Below are positions 47,250-59,324 of a stretch of DNA of 64,000 bases, one piece after another (position 1 is the first letter of the stretch; the number at the start of each line of letters is the position of its first letter). This DNA is from Carthagonibacter sp032251515 (GTDB lineage Bacteria; Gemmatimonadota; Gemmatimonadetes; Palauibacterales; Palauibacteraceae). The notes beneath the pieces were generated by a model. It did no database searches and was not told the origin of the DNA. It worked only from the letters and a program-made list of their open reading frames with translations. The position numbers were made by a program, and so were the translations under genes. The stretch covers positions 18,789 through 82,788 of the forward strand of contig JAVVDU010000007.1 in the NCBI GenBank assembly GCA_032251515.1, read 5' to 3'.

Positions 47250-48380
47250 TCAGGCCGTCTGCCGGATCGCCTCCGAACCCTCGATGCGGGAGAACACGTC
47301 GGCCAGTTCCGCGGCGCCGAGCACCCGGCGCCGGCCCGGCGGGCCCGGGCTCCACAGGACGAGCCGGATCTCGCCCGCGGCCAGTTCCAGCCCTGTGATC
47401 CGCCCGTCCCGGTAGCAGCAGCACCCGGAGTTGAACAGGCTCGGCTGCAGCGATTCCCGCTCCGCCGGGGCCGGTGGGCCGCACGGGGCCTCGTCGCCCA
47501 GCCAGCCGCGCTTCAGGCACTCGGCCGTCAACTCGTCCCAGATCCCCGTCTCGTCCACGCGGCGCGTGAAGTCGTCGACGTTCACCCCCAGGCGGCGCTC
47601 CAGTTCGTCGAGGATGGAGATGGAGGCGAACACGGGCCGGTGCGTGTGGCCGGTGATCAGGAGGAGCCCGTCGTGCGCTTCCGCCCAGCGGCGCATCGCC
47701 CCGAGGTGCTTCTCGCGCACCTTCCGGTTGCGGGAGGGCGTGTTGCGGGAGACCTGGGTGAGGTGCTGGATCGGCTTCCAGATGAACCGGACCGTGAAGC
47801 GGGCCAGGAAGGCCAGCGTGTCGCTCAGCCCGGTTCCCTGGTGCCCGTGCACCAGGAAGATCGTGCCGAGCCGCCGGCCGTTCTCGCGCGCCTCGAGCAG
47901 CAGGCCCTCGCCCACCGGGATCGCCTCGCCACCGTACGTCTCGCCCAGCTCCTGTGCCACGAGTGCCGGAGAGGCCCAATCCTCGTCGTGGTTCCCCCAG
48001 AAGCGGATGAGACGGCCCTCCCGGTGGAACGCCGCCTCCCGCCGGTACAGCCCGGGGTAGGCGTCCACGACCGCTCCGGGCCTGTTCTTCCAGAGTTCCT
48101 CGGTGTCGCCGAGCAGCACGAGCGTGTACCCCTCGCGGGCGTAGTGGTCGAGGGCCGCGGCGTAGGCCTCCGCGCACGGGCGGAAGTCGTCGGCCCGATC
48201 GCGCTTGCCACGGTGCAGGTCGGAGAGGACGATGATCCGGTCGGCCGCCGCCTCGTAGGTGCGGGGGACCGCGTCCGGCCACCAGTGGAGGTGCCGGGCC
48301 CGCCAGTGCGCCGCGGTGAGACCGGCGGCCACGCGGCGGTCGTAGATGGGGGCGGACCGCCTCCCGGCCCTGCCCCTCAC
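47250..48380 (-). CDS. Calcineurin-like metallophosphoesterase
   Basis: A 376-residue cytosolic protein with the five metallophosphoesterase motifs: LSDLHRGKRD (DxH), LLGDTEELWKN (GDxxE in place of GDxxD), FWGNHDEDW (GNHD), FLVHGHQG (H) and ITGHTHRP (GHTH). A dinuclear metal centre hydrolyses phosphate esters. The motif order and GDTEE resemble UDP-2,3-diacylglucosamine pyrophosphatase LpxH distantly, but the protein is larger. The C-terminus has SGCCCYRDGRITGLEL. GTG 48380 is chosen after GAGGGGG; the start lies in a run of 10-nt repeats (CCCCTCACGG type, 48372-48401). It is 22 nt from the DUF427 stop. Confidence 0.85.
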   Translation of the reverse strand: MRGRAGRRSAPIYDRRVAAGLTAAHWRARHLHWWPDAVPRTYEAAADRIIVLSDLHRGKRDRADDFRPCAEAYAAALDHYAREGYTLVLLGDTEELWKNRPGAVVDAYPGLYRREAAFHREGRLIRFWGNHDEDWASPALVAQELGETYGGEAIPVGEGLLLEARENGRRLGTIFLVHGHQGTGLSDTLAFLARFTVRFIWKPIQHLTQVSRNTPSRNRKVREKHLGAMRRWAEAHDGLLLITGHTHRPVFASISILDELERRLGVNVDDFTRRVDETGIWDELTAECLKRGWLGDEAPCGPPAPAERESLQPSLFNSGCCCYRDGRITGLELAAGEIRLVLWSPGPPGRRRVLGAAELADVFSRIEGSEAIRQTA

Positions 48381-48402
48381 GGCCCCCTCACGCCCCTCAC
48401 GA

Positions 48403-48681
48403 TCAGCCGACCTCGACGCCCTTCCAGAACGCCACGTGGCCCTTGATCTTCTCGGCCGCGGCGGAGGGCTCCGGGTAGTACCAGGCGGCGTCGCGGTTCG
48501 TCTCGCCGTCCACGACGACGTCGTAGTAGCTCGCCTCTCCCTTCCACGGACACCGCGTGCGGGTGGCGCTCGCGCGAAGATGGTCGCGCCGGAGGGAGTC
48601 CGGCGGGAAGTAGTGGTTCCCCTCCACGACCACCGTCGCATCGCTCTCGGCCAGCACGGCTCCCTTCCACGTGGCCTTCAT
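48403..48681 (-). CDS. DUF427 domain protein
   Basis: A 92-residue protein that is nearly all DUF427 domain: MKATWKGAVLAESDATVVVEG is cut here at 20 residues as MKATWKGAVLAESDATVVVE, then NHYFPPDSL, CPWKGEASYYDVVVDG and AAWYYPEPSAAAEKIKGHVAF. The motif CPWKG with AWYYP is diagnostic. Function is unknown; the beta-tent fold could bind a small ligand. GGGAGG lies 7 nt before ATG 48681; ATG 48687 is possible. Confidence 0.9.
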   Translation of the reverse strand: MKATWKGAVLAESDATVVVEGNHYFPPDSLRRDHLRASATRTRCPWKGEASYYDVVVDGETNRDAAWYYPEPSAAAEKIKGHVAFWKGVEVG

Positions 48682-48872
48682 CGGCATCCTCCCTCCGTCG
48701 ATCGAACCCGCCGCGTGACGCGCCACGGGGGCGCCCGCGAACTCCCGTCGCTCAACCTGCCACGGGGCGCGCCCCGGCGCGAGACCGACGCGTCCGCCGG
48801 CCCGGACGTCCGGGCCGGTCACGGCCCGCCACGACCCGCGGCCCCGCGCCTCGCGTGGCTACGTTATACAGA

Positions 48873-48893
48873 GTGTAGAGCGACGCTCGACAC
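48873..48893. repeat. 10-bp inverted repeat after the HsmA-like gene
   Basis: GTGTAGAGCG (48873-48882) and CGCTCGACAC (48884-48893) pair at 9 of 10 positions around a single base, 4 nt past the stop of the HsmA-like gene and in an AT-richer patch. The near-absence of a loop speaks for a protein-binding site rather than a terminator hairpin. Confidence 0.45.
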
Positions 48894-48896
48894 TAA

Positions 48897-49265
48897 TCAT
48901 CCACGCATCCCCATGGCCGCGCCCCCGAAGTAGGGAATCAGCCAGAACAACCACACGACGAGGCTGTAGCGGTGGAAGCCGGCGCGCGCCTCCTCGCTGC
49001 CCGTGCGCACGACGCGGGTCGCCCACAGCGCGTGCGCCAGCATCAGCCACAGGGCGATCTGGCCGGTCAGGGTGTGCGGCTCGAGGAGGTCGAACGGTCC
49101 CTCCGACAGCCGGTGCATGGCCCACGTGCCCGAGACGTCGAACGCGAAGCCCGTCCAGAACGCGGCCACGTGCCACGGACGGAGCCAGCGCGCGAGGCGC
49201 TCGGACCAAACCCCGAGGCTGTAGAAGGCGAGCGCGAGAGTGATCAGGACGGCGGACACGGGCAC
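48897..49265 (-). CDS. HsmA-family (TIGR03987) small membrane protein
   Basis: A 122-residue membrane protein with four predicted helices. WHVAAFWTGFAFDVSGTWAM, HTLTGQIALWLMLAHALWAT and HRYSLVVWLFWLIPYFGGA match the family in which regularly placed His residues sit within helices. The function of HsmA is poorly known. A GTG start at 49265 has GGAGAG upstream; no in-frame ATG precedes the first helix. It follows the large APC transporter gene by 76 nt. Confidence 0.8.
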   Translation of the reverse strand: MPVSAVLITLALAFYSLGVWSERLARWLRPWHVAAFWTGFAFDVSGTWAMHRLSEGPFDLLEPHTLTGQIALWLMLAHALWATRVVRTGSEEARAGFHRYSLVVWLFWLIPYFGGAAMGMRG

Positions 49266-49341
49266 GGGGCATCTCTCCGGGGTCGGGGGATCGGGTGCGA
49301 GGGAGCGCGTGCGAGCCGGGTTCCGAGGGGTCGGGGCCCGC

Positions 49342-51576
49342 TCACGGGAGCCGCAACGGGCCGGGAGCGAAGCGGCGCGAGGCGCTGCGGCGGATCAGGG
49401 CGAGCGGCGTGGCGGTCGCGCGCGCCACGGCGAGCGGAAACGCTCCGGGACCGAACTCGCCGGCGCGCCGCCGCTGCGTGCCGAGTACGAGCAGGTCGGC
49501 GTCCGCGGCCCGCCGGGTGATCGCCGCGAGGGGGTCGGCGGCCTCTTCCACCAGGAGCTCGGCGCGTCCTCCCATCTCGTCGCGGGCGAGGTCGCGCAGC
49601 TCCCGTTCCACGCGCCGGCGATCGCCGGTCGGCGCGTCTGCGGCGACCGTGTGAACATAGGTGAACCTTCGCGCCCCGTCGCGGGCGAGGCTCGCGAGCA
49701 GACGGGCCCGCAGGTGGCTCTGATCGCGGCGCCCCCCGATCGGCACGAGGACGCTCCGGACCTCGGCCGGGTTCCAGCGGTGCGGCGCGCGCAGCACGAC
49801 CGCGTCCGCCTCCATGGCTCCGAACAGGCCCGCGAGCCGTTCTTCGGTGTCCCGCCCGGACAGGTCGGGAAGCCCCAGCAGCACCGTCTCGCACCCGTGC
49901 TCCTCCGCCACGCGGCCGATCTCCGGCCACGGATCGCCGGCGATCGTGAACAGGGTCTCGGCCACCAGGCTCCGTTCGAGGCTCCGCTCCAGCGCCTCGC
50001 CGAGAATCTCCCGGGTGTCGCGCAGCAGCGCCTCGCGGGCGCCGGCTCCGGGAACGGGGGGGCGCACCACCGACAGCAGGAGCACCCGACCGGTCCCCGG
50101 CGTGCGGATGGTGGAGGCGAAGTCGACGAGGCCGGCGGCGCTGGCGGGGTTCGCGATCGGCACGAGGACCAGGGGGCTGCGGCCGCGCAGGCGCGCCAGG
50201 TCGGGGTCGGAGGCCTCGGCGGAGGCGTCGGCCATGCGGGCGCCAGGGGCGAACAGCGTGAGGTAGAGCACGCCGCCGATCCCCAGCCACCACGCCACCA
50301 CCACCCCAGCATCGGGCACCGCGACGCCCTGGTACAGGACGAGGGCGATGCAGGCCAGCGCCCCGGCGGCCGGCAGGGCGATGCGCCCCCGTTCGCCGGA
50401 TCGCTGCCCGGCCAGGATCGCCGCGCCGTGCACCACGGCGAACGACAGGAGAAAGATGAGGCTGGAGGCGGCGCCGGCCGCCGCCACGTCCGCCACGGCC
50501 ACCACGATTCCCGCCGCGAGGAGCGCCGTGACCCCCACCGCCGCGGCCGGGCTGCCCCCCGCCAGGCGTCGCCCCAGCCGGCGCGGCAGCGTCCGGTCGC
50601 GCGCCATGGCGAACGCGACCCGCGAGGCGCCCACGAGGTTGGCCCGCAGCGCGGAGAGCATCGCCAGCACCGCGGCCCCGATGACGAGCCAGAACCCGAC
50701 CGGGCCGAGGAAACGCTCCACCGCCGCCGCCACGAACGCCTCCGGGTTCGCGGCCGCGGCCGCGGCGACGCCCTCCTCGGGGGCGCCCACGGTGGCGAGA
50801 AGGAACAGGAAGGGCAGATAGACGGCCAGCGCGATCCCCAGCGACAGGTACATGGACAGCGGGATCGTGCGCCGCGGGTCGCGTACCTCGCCGCCCACCG
50901 CGGCGATGAGGTCGAACCCCTGCAGCGCGATGAACGTGTAGCCCATCGCCTGCACCACCCCGAGCGGCCCCGCGGGGAGGAACGGCGAAAGCCGGGCCGT
51001 CGCCGCACCGGGATCGCCCCGCAGCAGGGCCCACGCTCCCCCGAGGATGAGGATGACGAACACCACGACCTTCCCGACCGTCTCGGCGTCGCCGCCGCCG
51101 CCGGCCCGCCGCGCGAGCAGCGCCGCGTACCCGCCGATCGCCGCCAGGGCCAGCCCGACCCGGAACACGGCGGACGCGGTCCAGTCCGCGCCCGCGGCCG
51201 TGATCCCGAGACCGGGGAGGGCGCGGGCCAGGCCCTCCGCCGCGAAGGCGGCGAAGCCGAGCGCGTACAGGACGGACGCCACGATCGAGGCGAACCACAC
51301 GACCCAGCCGACGCCGAACGCGGCCTCGATCGACACGAGCCGCCGCGCGTAGGCGTAGACGCCCCCCGACTCGGGGAAGCGGCGGGCGAGGGCGGCGAAG
51401 CTGGCCGCGGTGAGGAGCGCGATGCCGCCGTTCAGCGCGAACGCCACGATCGCGCCGGGGCCCGCCGTGGCGAACGCGACCCCCGCCAGGGCCAGGATGC
51501 CGCCGCCCACGATCGCGCCCACGCCGAGCGACGTCGCACCGAACAGTCCGAGATGCCGTTGCGTGCCTTCCGTCAC
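49342..51576 (-). CDS. APC-family transporter with C-terminal tandem universal stress domains
   Basis: A 744-residue fusion. Residues 1-450 form an APC permease with about 12 helices (GATSLGVGAIVGGGILALAG; YTFIALQGFDLIAAVGGEVR; RANLVGASRVAFAMARDR). Residues about 465-735 form two universal-stress-protein-like domains (LVLVPIANPASAAGLVDFAS and VRSVLVPIGGRRDQSHLRAR, then ADLLVLGTQRR), which probably bind a nucleotide and regulate transport. This architecture occurs in other bacteria. GTG 51576 is used because the preceding ATG (51596) reads only MTEGTRR before a stop that overlaps this GTG. The substrate is unknown. Confidence 0.9.
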   Translation of the reverse strand: MTEGTQRHLGLFGATSLGVGAIVGGGILALAGVAFATAGPGAIVAFALNGGIALLTAASFAALARRFPESGGVYAYARRLVSIEAAFGVGWVVWFASIVASVLYALGFAAFAAEGLARALPGLGITAAGADWTASAVFRVGLALAAIGGYAALLARRAGGGGDAETVGKVVVFVILILGGAWALLRGDPGAATARLSPFLPAGPLGVVQAMGYTFIALQGFDLIAAVGGEVRDPRRTIPLSMYLSLGIALAVYLPFLFLLATVGAPEEGVAAAAAANPEAFVAAAVERFLGPVGFWLVIGAAVLAMLSALRANLVGASRVAFAMARDRTLPRRLGRRLAGGSPAAAVGVTALLAAGIVVAVADVAAAGAASSLIFLLSFAVVHGAAILAGQRSGERGRIALPAAGALACIALVLYQGVAVPDAGVVVAWWLGIGGVLYLTLFAPGARMADASAEASDPDLARLRGRSPLVLVPIANPASAAGLVDFASTIRTPGTGRVLLLSVVRPPVPGAGAREALLRDTREILGEALERSLERSLVAETLFTIAGDPWPEIGRVAEEHGCETVLLGLPDLSGRDTEERLAGLFGAMEADAVVLRAPHRWNPAEVRSVLVPIGGRRDQSHLRARLLASLARDGARRFTYVHTVAADAPTGDRRRVERELRDLARDEMGGRAELLVEEAADPLAAITRRAADADLLVLGTQRRRAGEFGPGAFPLAVARATATPLALIRRSASRRFAPGPLRLP

Positions 51577-51597
51577 CGTCGCGTGCCTTCCGTCATC
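51558..51597. repeat. 20-bp tandem duplication of a translation start region
   Basis: Read on the minus strand, ATGACGGAAGGCACGCGACG is followed at once by GTGACGGAAGGCACGCAACG (18 of 20 identical). The first copy starts a 7-codon ORF with a strong GGAAGGAGCG site upstream; its TGA overlaps the GTG of the transporter gene. Confidence 0.85.
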
Positions 51598-51790
51598 GCT
51601 CCTTCCACGCCACGCCGGGCACCGCCGGCCCGGGAACCGCCGGAATCTACGCCCGCCCGGCCCGTCCCGCCCGGGCGGGACGCGTGCGCCGCACGTCGGC
51701 CTTTCTTACGTTTACCGGCTCGCGGACGTGCGTCCGTGGCGCCTCGACCCCGGTCCGGACAGGGCGTTTCCCGGTCCCGATGAGAGCCCG

Positions 51791-53847
51791 ATGAGCAAGA
51801 CCCGAGACACGCGAAACAGCCGTACCACTTCGTCCGCGCGCGGCGCCGGAGGAACCGGCCGCCGCGCGTCCCGCCCGCCGCGCACGCCGCCCCGCGTGGT
51901 GATCGAGCGGGTGGAGCCGGTGCTCGACGGGGGCCGTCACCCCGTGAAGCGGCTCGAGGGCGACGTGCTCGAGGTGTCGGCCAACGTCTTCAAGGACGGC
52001 CACGACCTGCTGGCGGGCCGCGTCCTCGCGCGCCCCCCGGGCGGCCGCGCCTGGCGGCGGTTCGACCTCGCGCACGACTGGGACGTCGACCGCTGGCGCG
52101 CCGCGGTGCCGCTGGACCGCATCGGGTTGTGGGAGTTCACCCTCGAGGCGTGGCCCGACGCGTTCGGGACGTGGGCCGATGGCCTCGCGAAGAAGGCGGA
52201 GGCGGGCCAGGACGTCGCCTCCGACCTCCTGGAGGGAGCCGAGCTCGTCCGCGCCGCCGCCGCGCGCGCCCGCCGCGGGAGCCGCGTGGCGCGGGCCCTC
52301 GCGGCGGCCGCCGGGCTGCTCGCCGACCGGGCCGCCACCCCGGACCGGCGCGTGGCCGCGGCCATCGACCCGGAGCTGCGCGAGGCGATGGCGGTCCATT
52401 TCGACCCGGCCCTCGTCACCCGCCACGAGACGACGTACCGCGTGCGGGTGGACCGCGCCCGCGCCGGGTGCGCCGCCTGGTACGAGATGTTCCCGCGCTC
52501 GCAGGGCGCGGCGCCCGGCGAGCACGGCACGTTCGCCACGGCCGCGGCGCAGCTCCCGCGGCTCGCGGACCTCGGGTTCGACGTCGTGTACCTGCCACCC
52601 ATCCATCCCATCGGCCACACGAAGCGGAAGGGCCCCGACAACGCGCTCGTCGCCGGGCCGGACGACCCGGGCAGCCCGTGGGCGATCGGGTCCGAGGAGG
52701 GCGGGCACGACGCCGTCCATCCGGCGCTCGGCACCCTGGCCGACTTCGAGGCGTTCGTCCGCCGGGCGGAGGAGCTGGGCATGGAGGTGGCGCTCGACTT
52801 CGCCCTCCAGTGCTCGCCCGATCACCCGTGGGCCCGCGAGCACCCCGAGTGGTTCTTCCTGCGGCCGGACGGGACGATCCACTACGCCGAGAACCCGCCC
52901 AAGAAGTACGAGGACATCTACCCGCTGAACTTCTGGAGCGACGACCGGGAGAGCCTGTGGGCCGCGTGCCGCGACCTGCTCCTGTTCTGGATCGAGCGCG
53001 GGGTGAAGACCTTCCGGGTGGACAACCCGCACACCAAGCCCTTCGCCTTCTGGGAGTGGGCGATCGCGGACGTGCAGCGGCGCCACCCGGATGTCGTGTT
53101 CCTCTCCGAGGCGTTCACGCGGCCCAACCGGATGAAGGGGCTGGCGAAGCTCGGGTTCACGCAGTCCTACACCTACTTCACGTGGCGGAACACGGCCCGC
53201 GAGCTGCGGGAGTACCTGACCGAGCTCGCGGGCACGGAGATGGCCGAGTACTTCCGGCCCAACTTCTTCACGAACACGCCCGACATCCTGAACGAATTCC
53301 TGCAGGCGGGCGGCCGGCCCGCCTTCCGCGTCCGGCTGCTGCTCGCCGCCACCCTGTCGCCCCTGTACGGGATCTACGGCGGCTTCGAGCTGGCCGAGAA
53401 CGTGCCGCGCGAGCCGGGAAGCGAAGAGTACCTGCACTCGGAGAAGTACCAACTCCGCTGGCGCGATTGGGACGCGCCCGGCTCGCTCGACCCGGACATC
53501 CGCCGCCTGAACCGGATCCGGTGCGAGCACCCCGCGCTGCGGCAGCTGCGGAACCTCGTGTTCCACGAGGTGGAGAACGAGAACGTGCTGTTCTATCACA
53601 AGTGGGCGGACGGGCCGCCCCGCGACGATCTTCTCGTGGTGGCGAGCTGCGAGCCGGGCGGCGTCCAGGAGGCGATGGTGCACGTGCCGCTGGCCGACCT
53701 CGGCCTCGGGCCGTGGGAGCCCTACGAAGTGGAGGACCTTCTGACCGGCGAGCGCTGGACCTGGCACGGAGTGCGCAACTACGTGCGGATCGACCCGGCC
53801 GAGCGGGCCGGCCACGTGTTCCGGGTGATCCGCCCGGGAGACGGCGC

Positions 53848-53851
<4 letters not shown>
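51791..53851 (+). CDS. glgE: Alpha-1,4-glucan:maltose-1-phosphate maltosyltransferase GlgE
   Basis: A 686-residue GH13_3 enzyme that adds maltose from maltose-1-phosphate to growing alpha-glucan. An N-terminal beta domain (about 40-120) and helical insert lead to the barrel: YEMFPRSQGAAPGEHGTF, YLPPIHPIGHTKRKGPDN, the nucleophile in TFRVDNPHTKP (D411), the acid/base in FLSEAFTRP (E440), and FFTNTPDILNEFL. The 29-residue spacing of these two acids equals that in characterised GlgE. The first 35 residues are basic and disordered. ATG 51791 follows GAGAGC. It is first in an operon with an ATGA overlap to treS-pep2. Confidence 0.96.
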
Positions 53852-57185
<3,334 letters not shown>

Positions 57186-57186
<1 letters not shown>

Positions 57187-59324
57187 TGCGCGTCTGGCCC
57201 GGCGACCCGTATCCGCTCGGCGCCGTGTGGGACGGCCTCGGGGTGAACTTCGCGATCTTCTCGGAGCACGCGGAGAGGGTGGAGTTGTGCCTGTTCGACG
57301 CCTCCAGCCCCGGGCGCGAGGCGGCCCGCATCGAGCTGCGCGAGCGGACGAACAACGTGTGGCACGTCTACCTGCCCGACGTGCGGCCGGGCCAGCTCTA
57401 CGGGTACCGCGTGCACGGCCCCTGGGACCCGGAGCGCGGCCACCGCTTCAACCCCGCCAAGCTCCTGCTCGATCCCTACGCCCGCGCGATCGATGGGACC
57501 GTGGGGATCGACGACACCCTGTTCGGCTACGAGCGCGAGAGCGAGCGAGCCGACCTGTCGCGCGACGACCGCGACAGCGCGCCCGACGTGCCGAAGTGCG
57601 TGGTGGTGGACCCCGCGTTCCACTGGCTGGGCGACGCGCCGCCGCGCACGCCGTGGAACCGCACGGTGATCTACGAGGCGCACGTGAAGGGGCTCACCGC
57701 CCGCCACCCCTCCGTGCCGCCCGGCCTGCGCGGCACCTACCTCGGCCTGGCCTCGGAGCCCGTGATCGACCACCTGCAGCGGCTCGGCGTCACGGCCGTG
57801 GAGCTGATGCCCGTCCATCATCACCTGGACGAGCCACACCTGCGCGAGCGCGGGCTCGTGAACTACTGGGGCTACAACACGATCGGCTTCTTCGCGCCCG
57901 ACGTGCGCTACGCCAGCGACGGCCCCGGGTCGCAGGTGTTCGAGTTCAAGATGATGGTGAAGGCCCTGCACGCGGCGGGTATCGAGGTGATCCTCGACGT
58001 CGTGTACAACCACACCGGGGAGGGGAATCACCTCGGCCCCACGATCCTGTTCCGGGGCATCGACAACCTCTCCTACTACCACCTCGACCCGGACGACCCC
58101 CGGTACTACGTGGACTTCACGGGCACGGGCAATACGCTGAACATGCGGAACGCCCGCGCCATGCAGCTGATGATGGACAGCCTGCGCTACTGGGTGCAGG
58201 ACATGCACGTGGACGGGTTCCGGTTCGACCTCGCCCCGGCGCTGGCCCGCGAGCTGTTCGAGGTGAACCGCCTCGCCTGGTTCTTCGACATCGTGCAGCA
58301 GGACCCCGTCCTGTCGCGCGTGAAGCTCATCGCCGAGCCGTGGGACGTCGGTCCCGGCGGCTACCAGGTGGGCAACTTCCCCAGCGGCTGGGCGGAGTGG
58401 AACGGCCGCTACCGCGACACCGTGCGACGCTTCTGGCGCGGCGACTCCGGCCAGGTCGCCGAGCTCGGGTTCCGCCTCTCCGGCTCCAGCGACCTGTACG
58501 GCCCCCAGGGGCGCAGCCCCTACGCCTCGGTGAACTTCGTCACCAGCCACGACGGGTTCACCCTGAACGACCTCGTGAGCTACGAGCACAAGCACAACGA
58601 GGCGAACCGCGAGGAGAACCGCGACGGCACCGACGCGAACTGGAGCCGGAACTGGGGAGCGGAGGGACCCACCCGCGAGGTGCGGGTCCGGCGTCGCCGC
58701 GGGCGGATGAAGCGGAACTTCCTCGCCACGCTCGCCTTCTCGCAGGGCGTGCCGATGCTGTCGCACGGCGACGAGATCGGCCGCACGCAGGCCGGCAACA
58801 ACAACGCCTACTGCTTGGACGACGAGACCACCTGGGTGGACTGGGACCTGGACGACGAGCGCCGCTCGTTGCTCGCCTTCGCCCGCCGGGTGTTCGAGAT
58901 CCGCCAGGCCCAGCCCGTGCTGCGCCGCCGCACCTTCTTCCGCGGCCATCCCGCCGGCGATCACCCGCCCGACGTGACCTGGGTGCGACCCGACGGCGCC
59001 TCCATGACCGACGCGGACTGGCACGACCCCGAGAACCGCGCCCTCGGGATGCTCATGCACGGCGCGGCGACCGGCGAGGTGGACCGCCGCGGCCGCCTGA
59101 TCCGCGGCGACACCCTGCTCCTGCTGATGAACGCAGGGGAGCGGAGCCGCCGCTTCCTCCTGCCCGAGATCGAAGCGCCCGGCGGCTGGGAGCAGCTGCT
59201 GGACACGCACGGCGACATCGGGCGCGGCAACGGGCTCACCGTGGTGCGCGTCGCCGCCTGGTCGCTCGTGCTGCTGCGCCACGCCGCCGAGCGCCTCCCC
59301 GACAACGGAAGGAACGGATCGTGA
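57186..59324 (+). CDS. glgX: Glycogen debranching enzyme GlgX/TreX
   Basis: A 712-residue GH13_11 enzyme with an N-terminal carbohydrate-binding module 48 (about 5-100, GAVWDGLGVNFAIFSEHAE), the barrel motifs EVILDVVYNHTGEG, DGFRFDLAPAL (nucleophile D348), LIAEPWDVG (acid/base E384) and FVTSHDGFTLNDLVSY, and a C-terminal beta domain. It removes alpha-1,6 branches. In the GlgE operon it may trim or recycle the product. TGATG overlap with treS-pep2 and GTGA overlap with glgB show tight coupling. TreY/TreZ, which usually accompany TreX, are not present here. Confidence 0.95.

Noticed and set aside
48372..48401. Three 10-nt CCCCTCACG units as a CRISPR-like or iteron array
   Set aside because: Too short, without spacers, and located at the start of the phosphoesterase gene.
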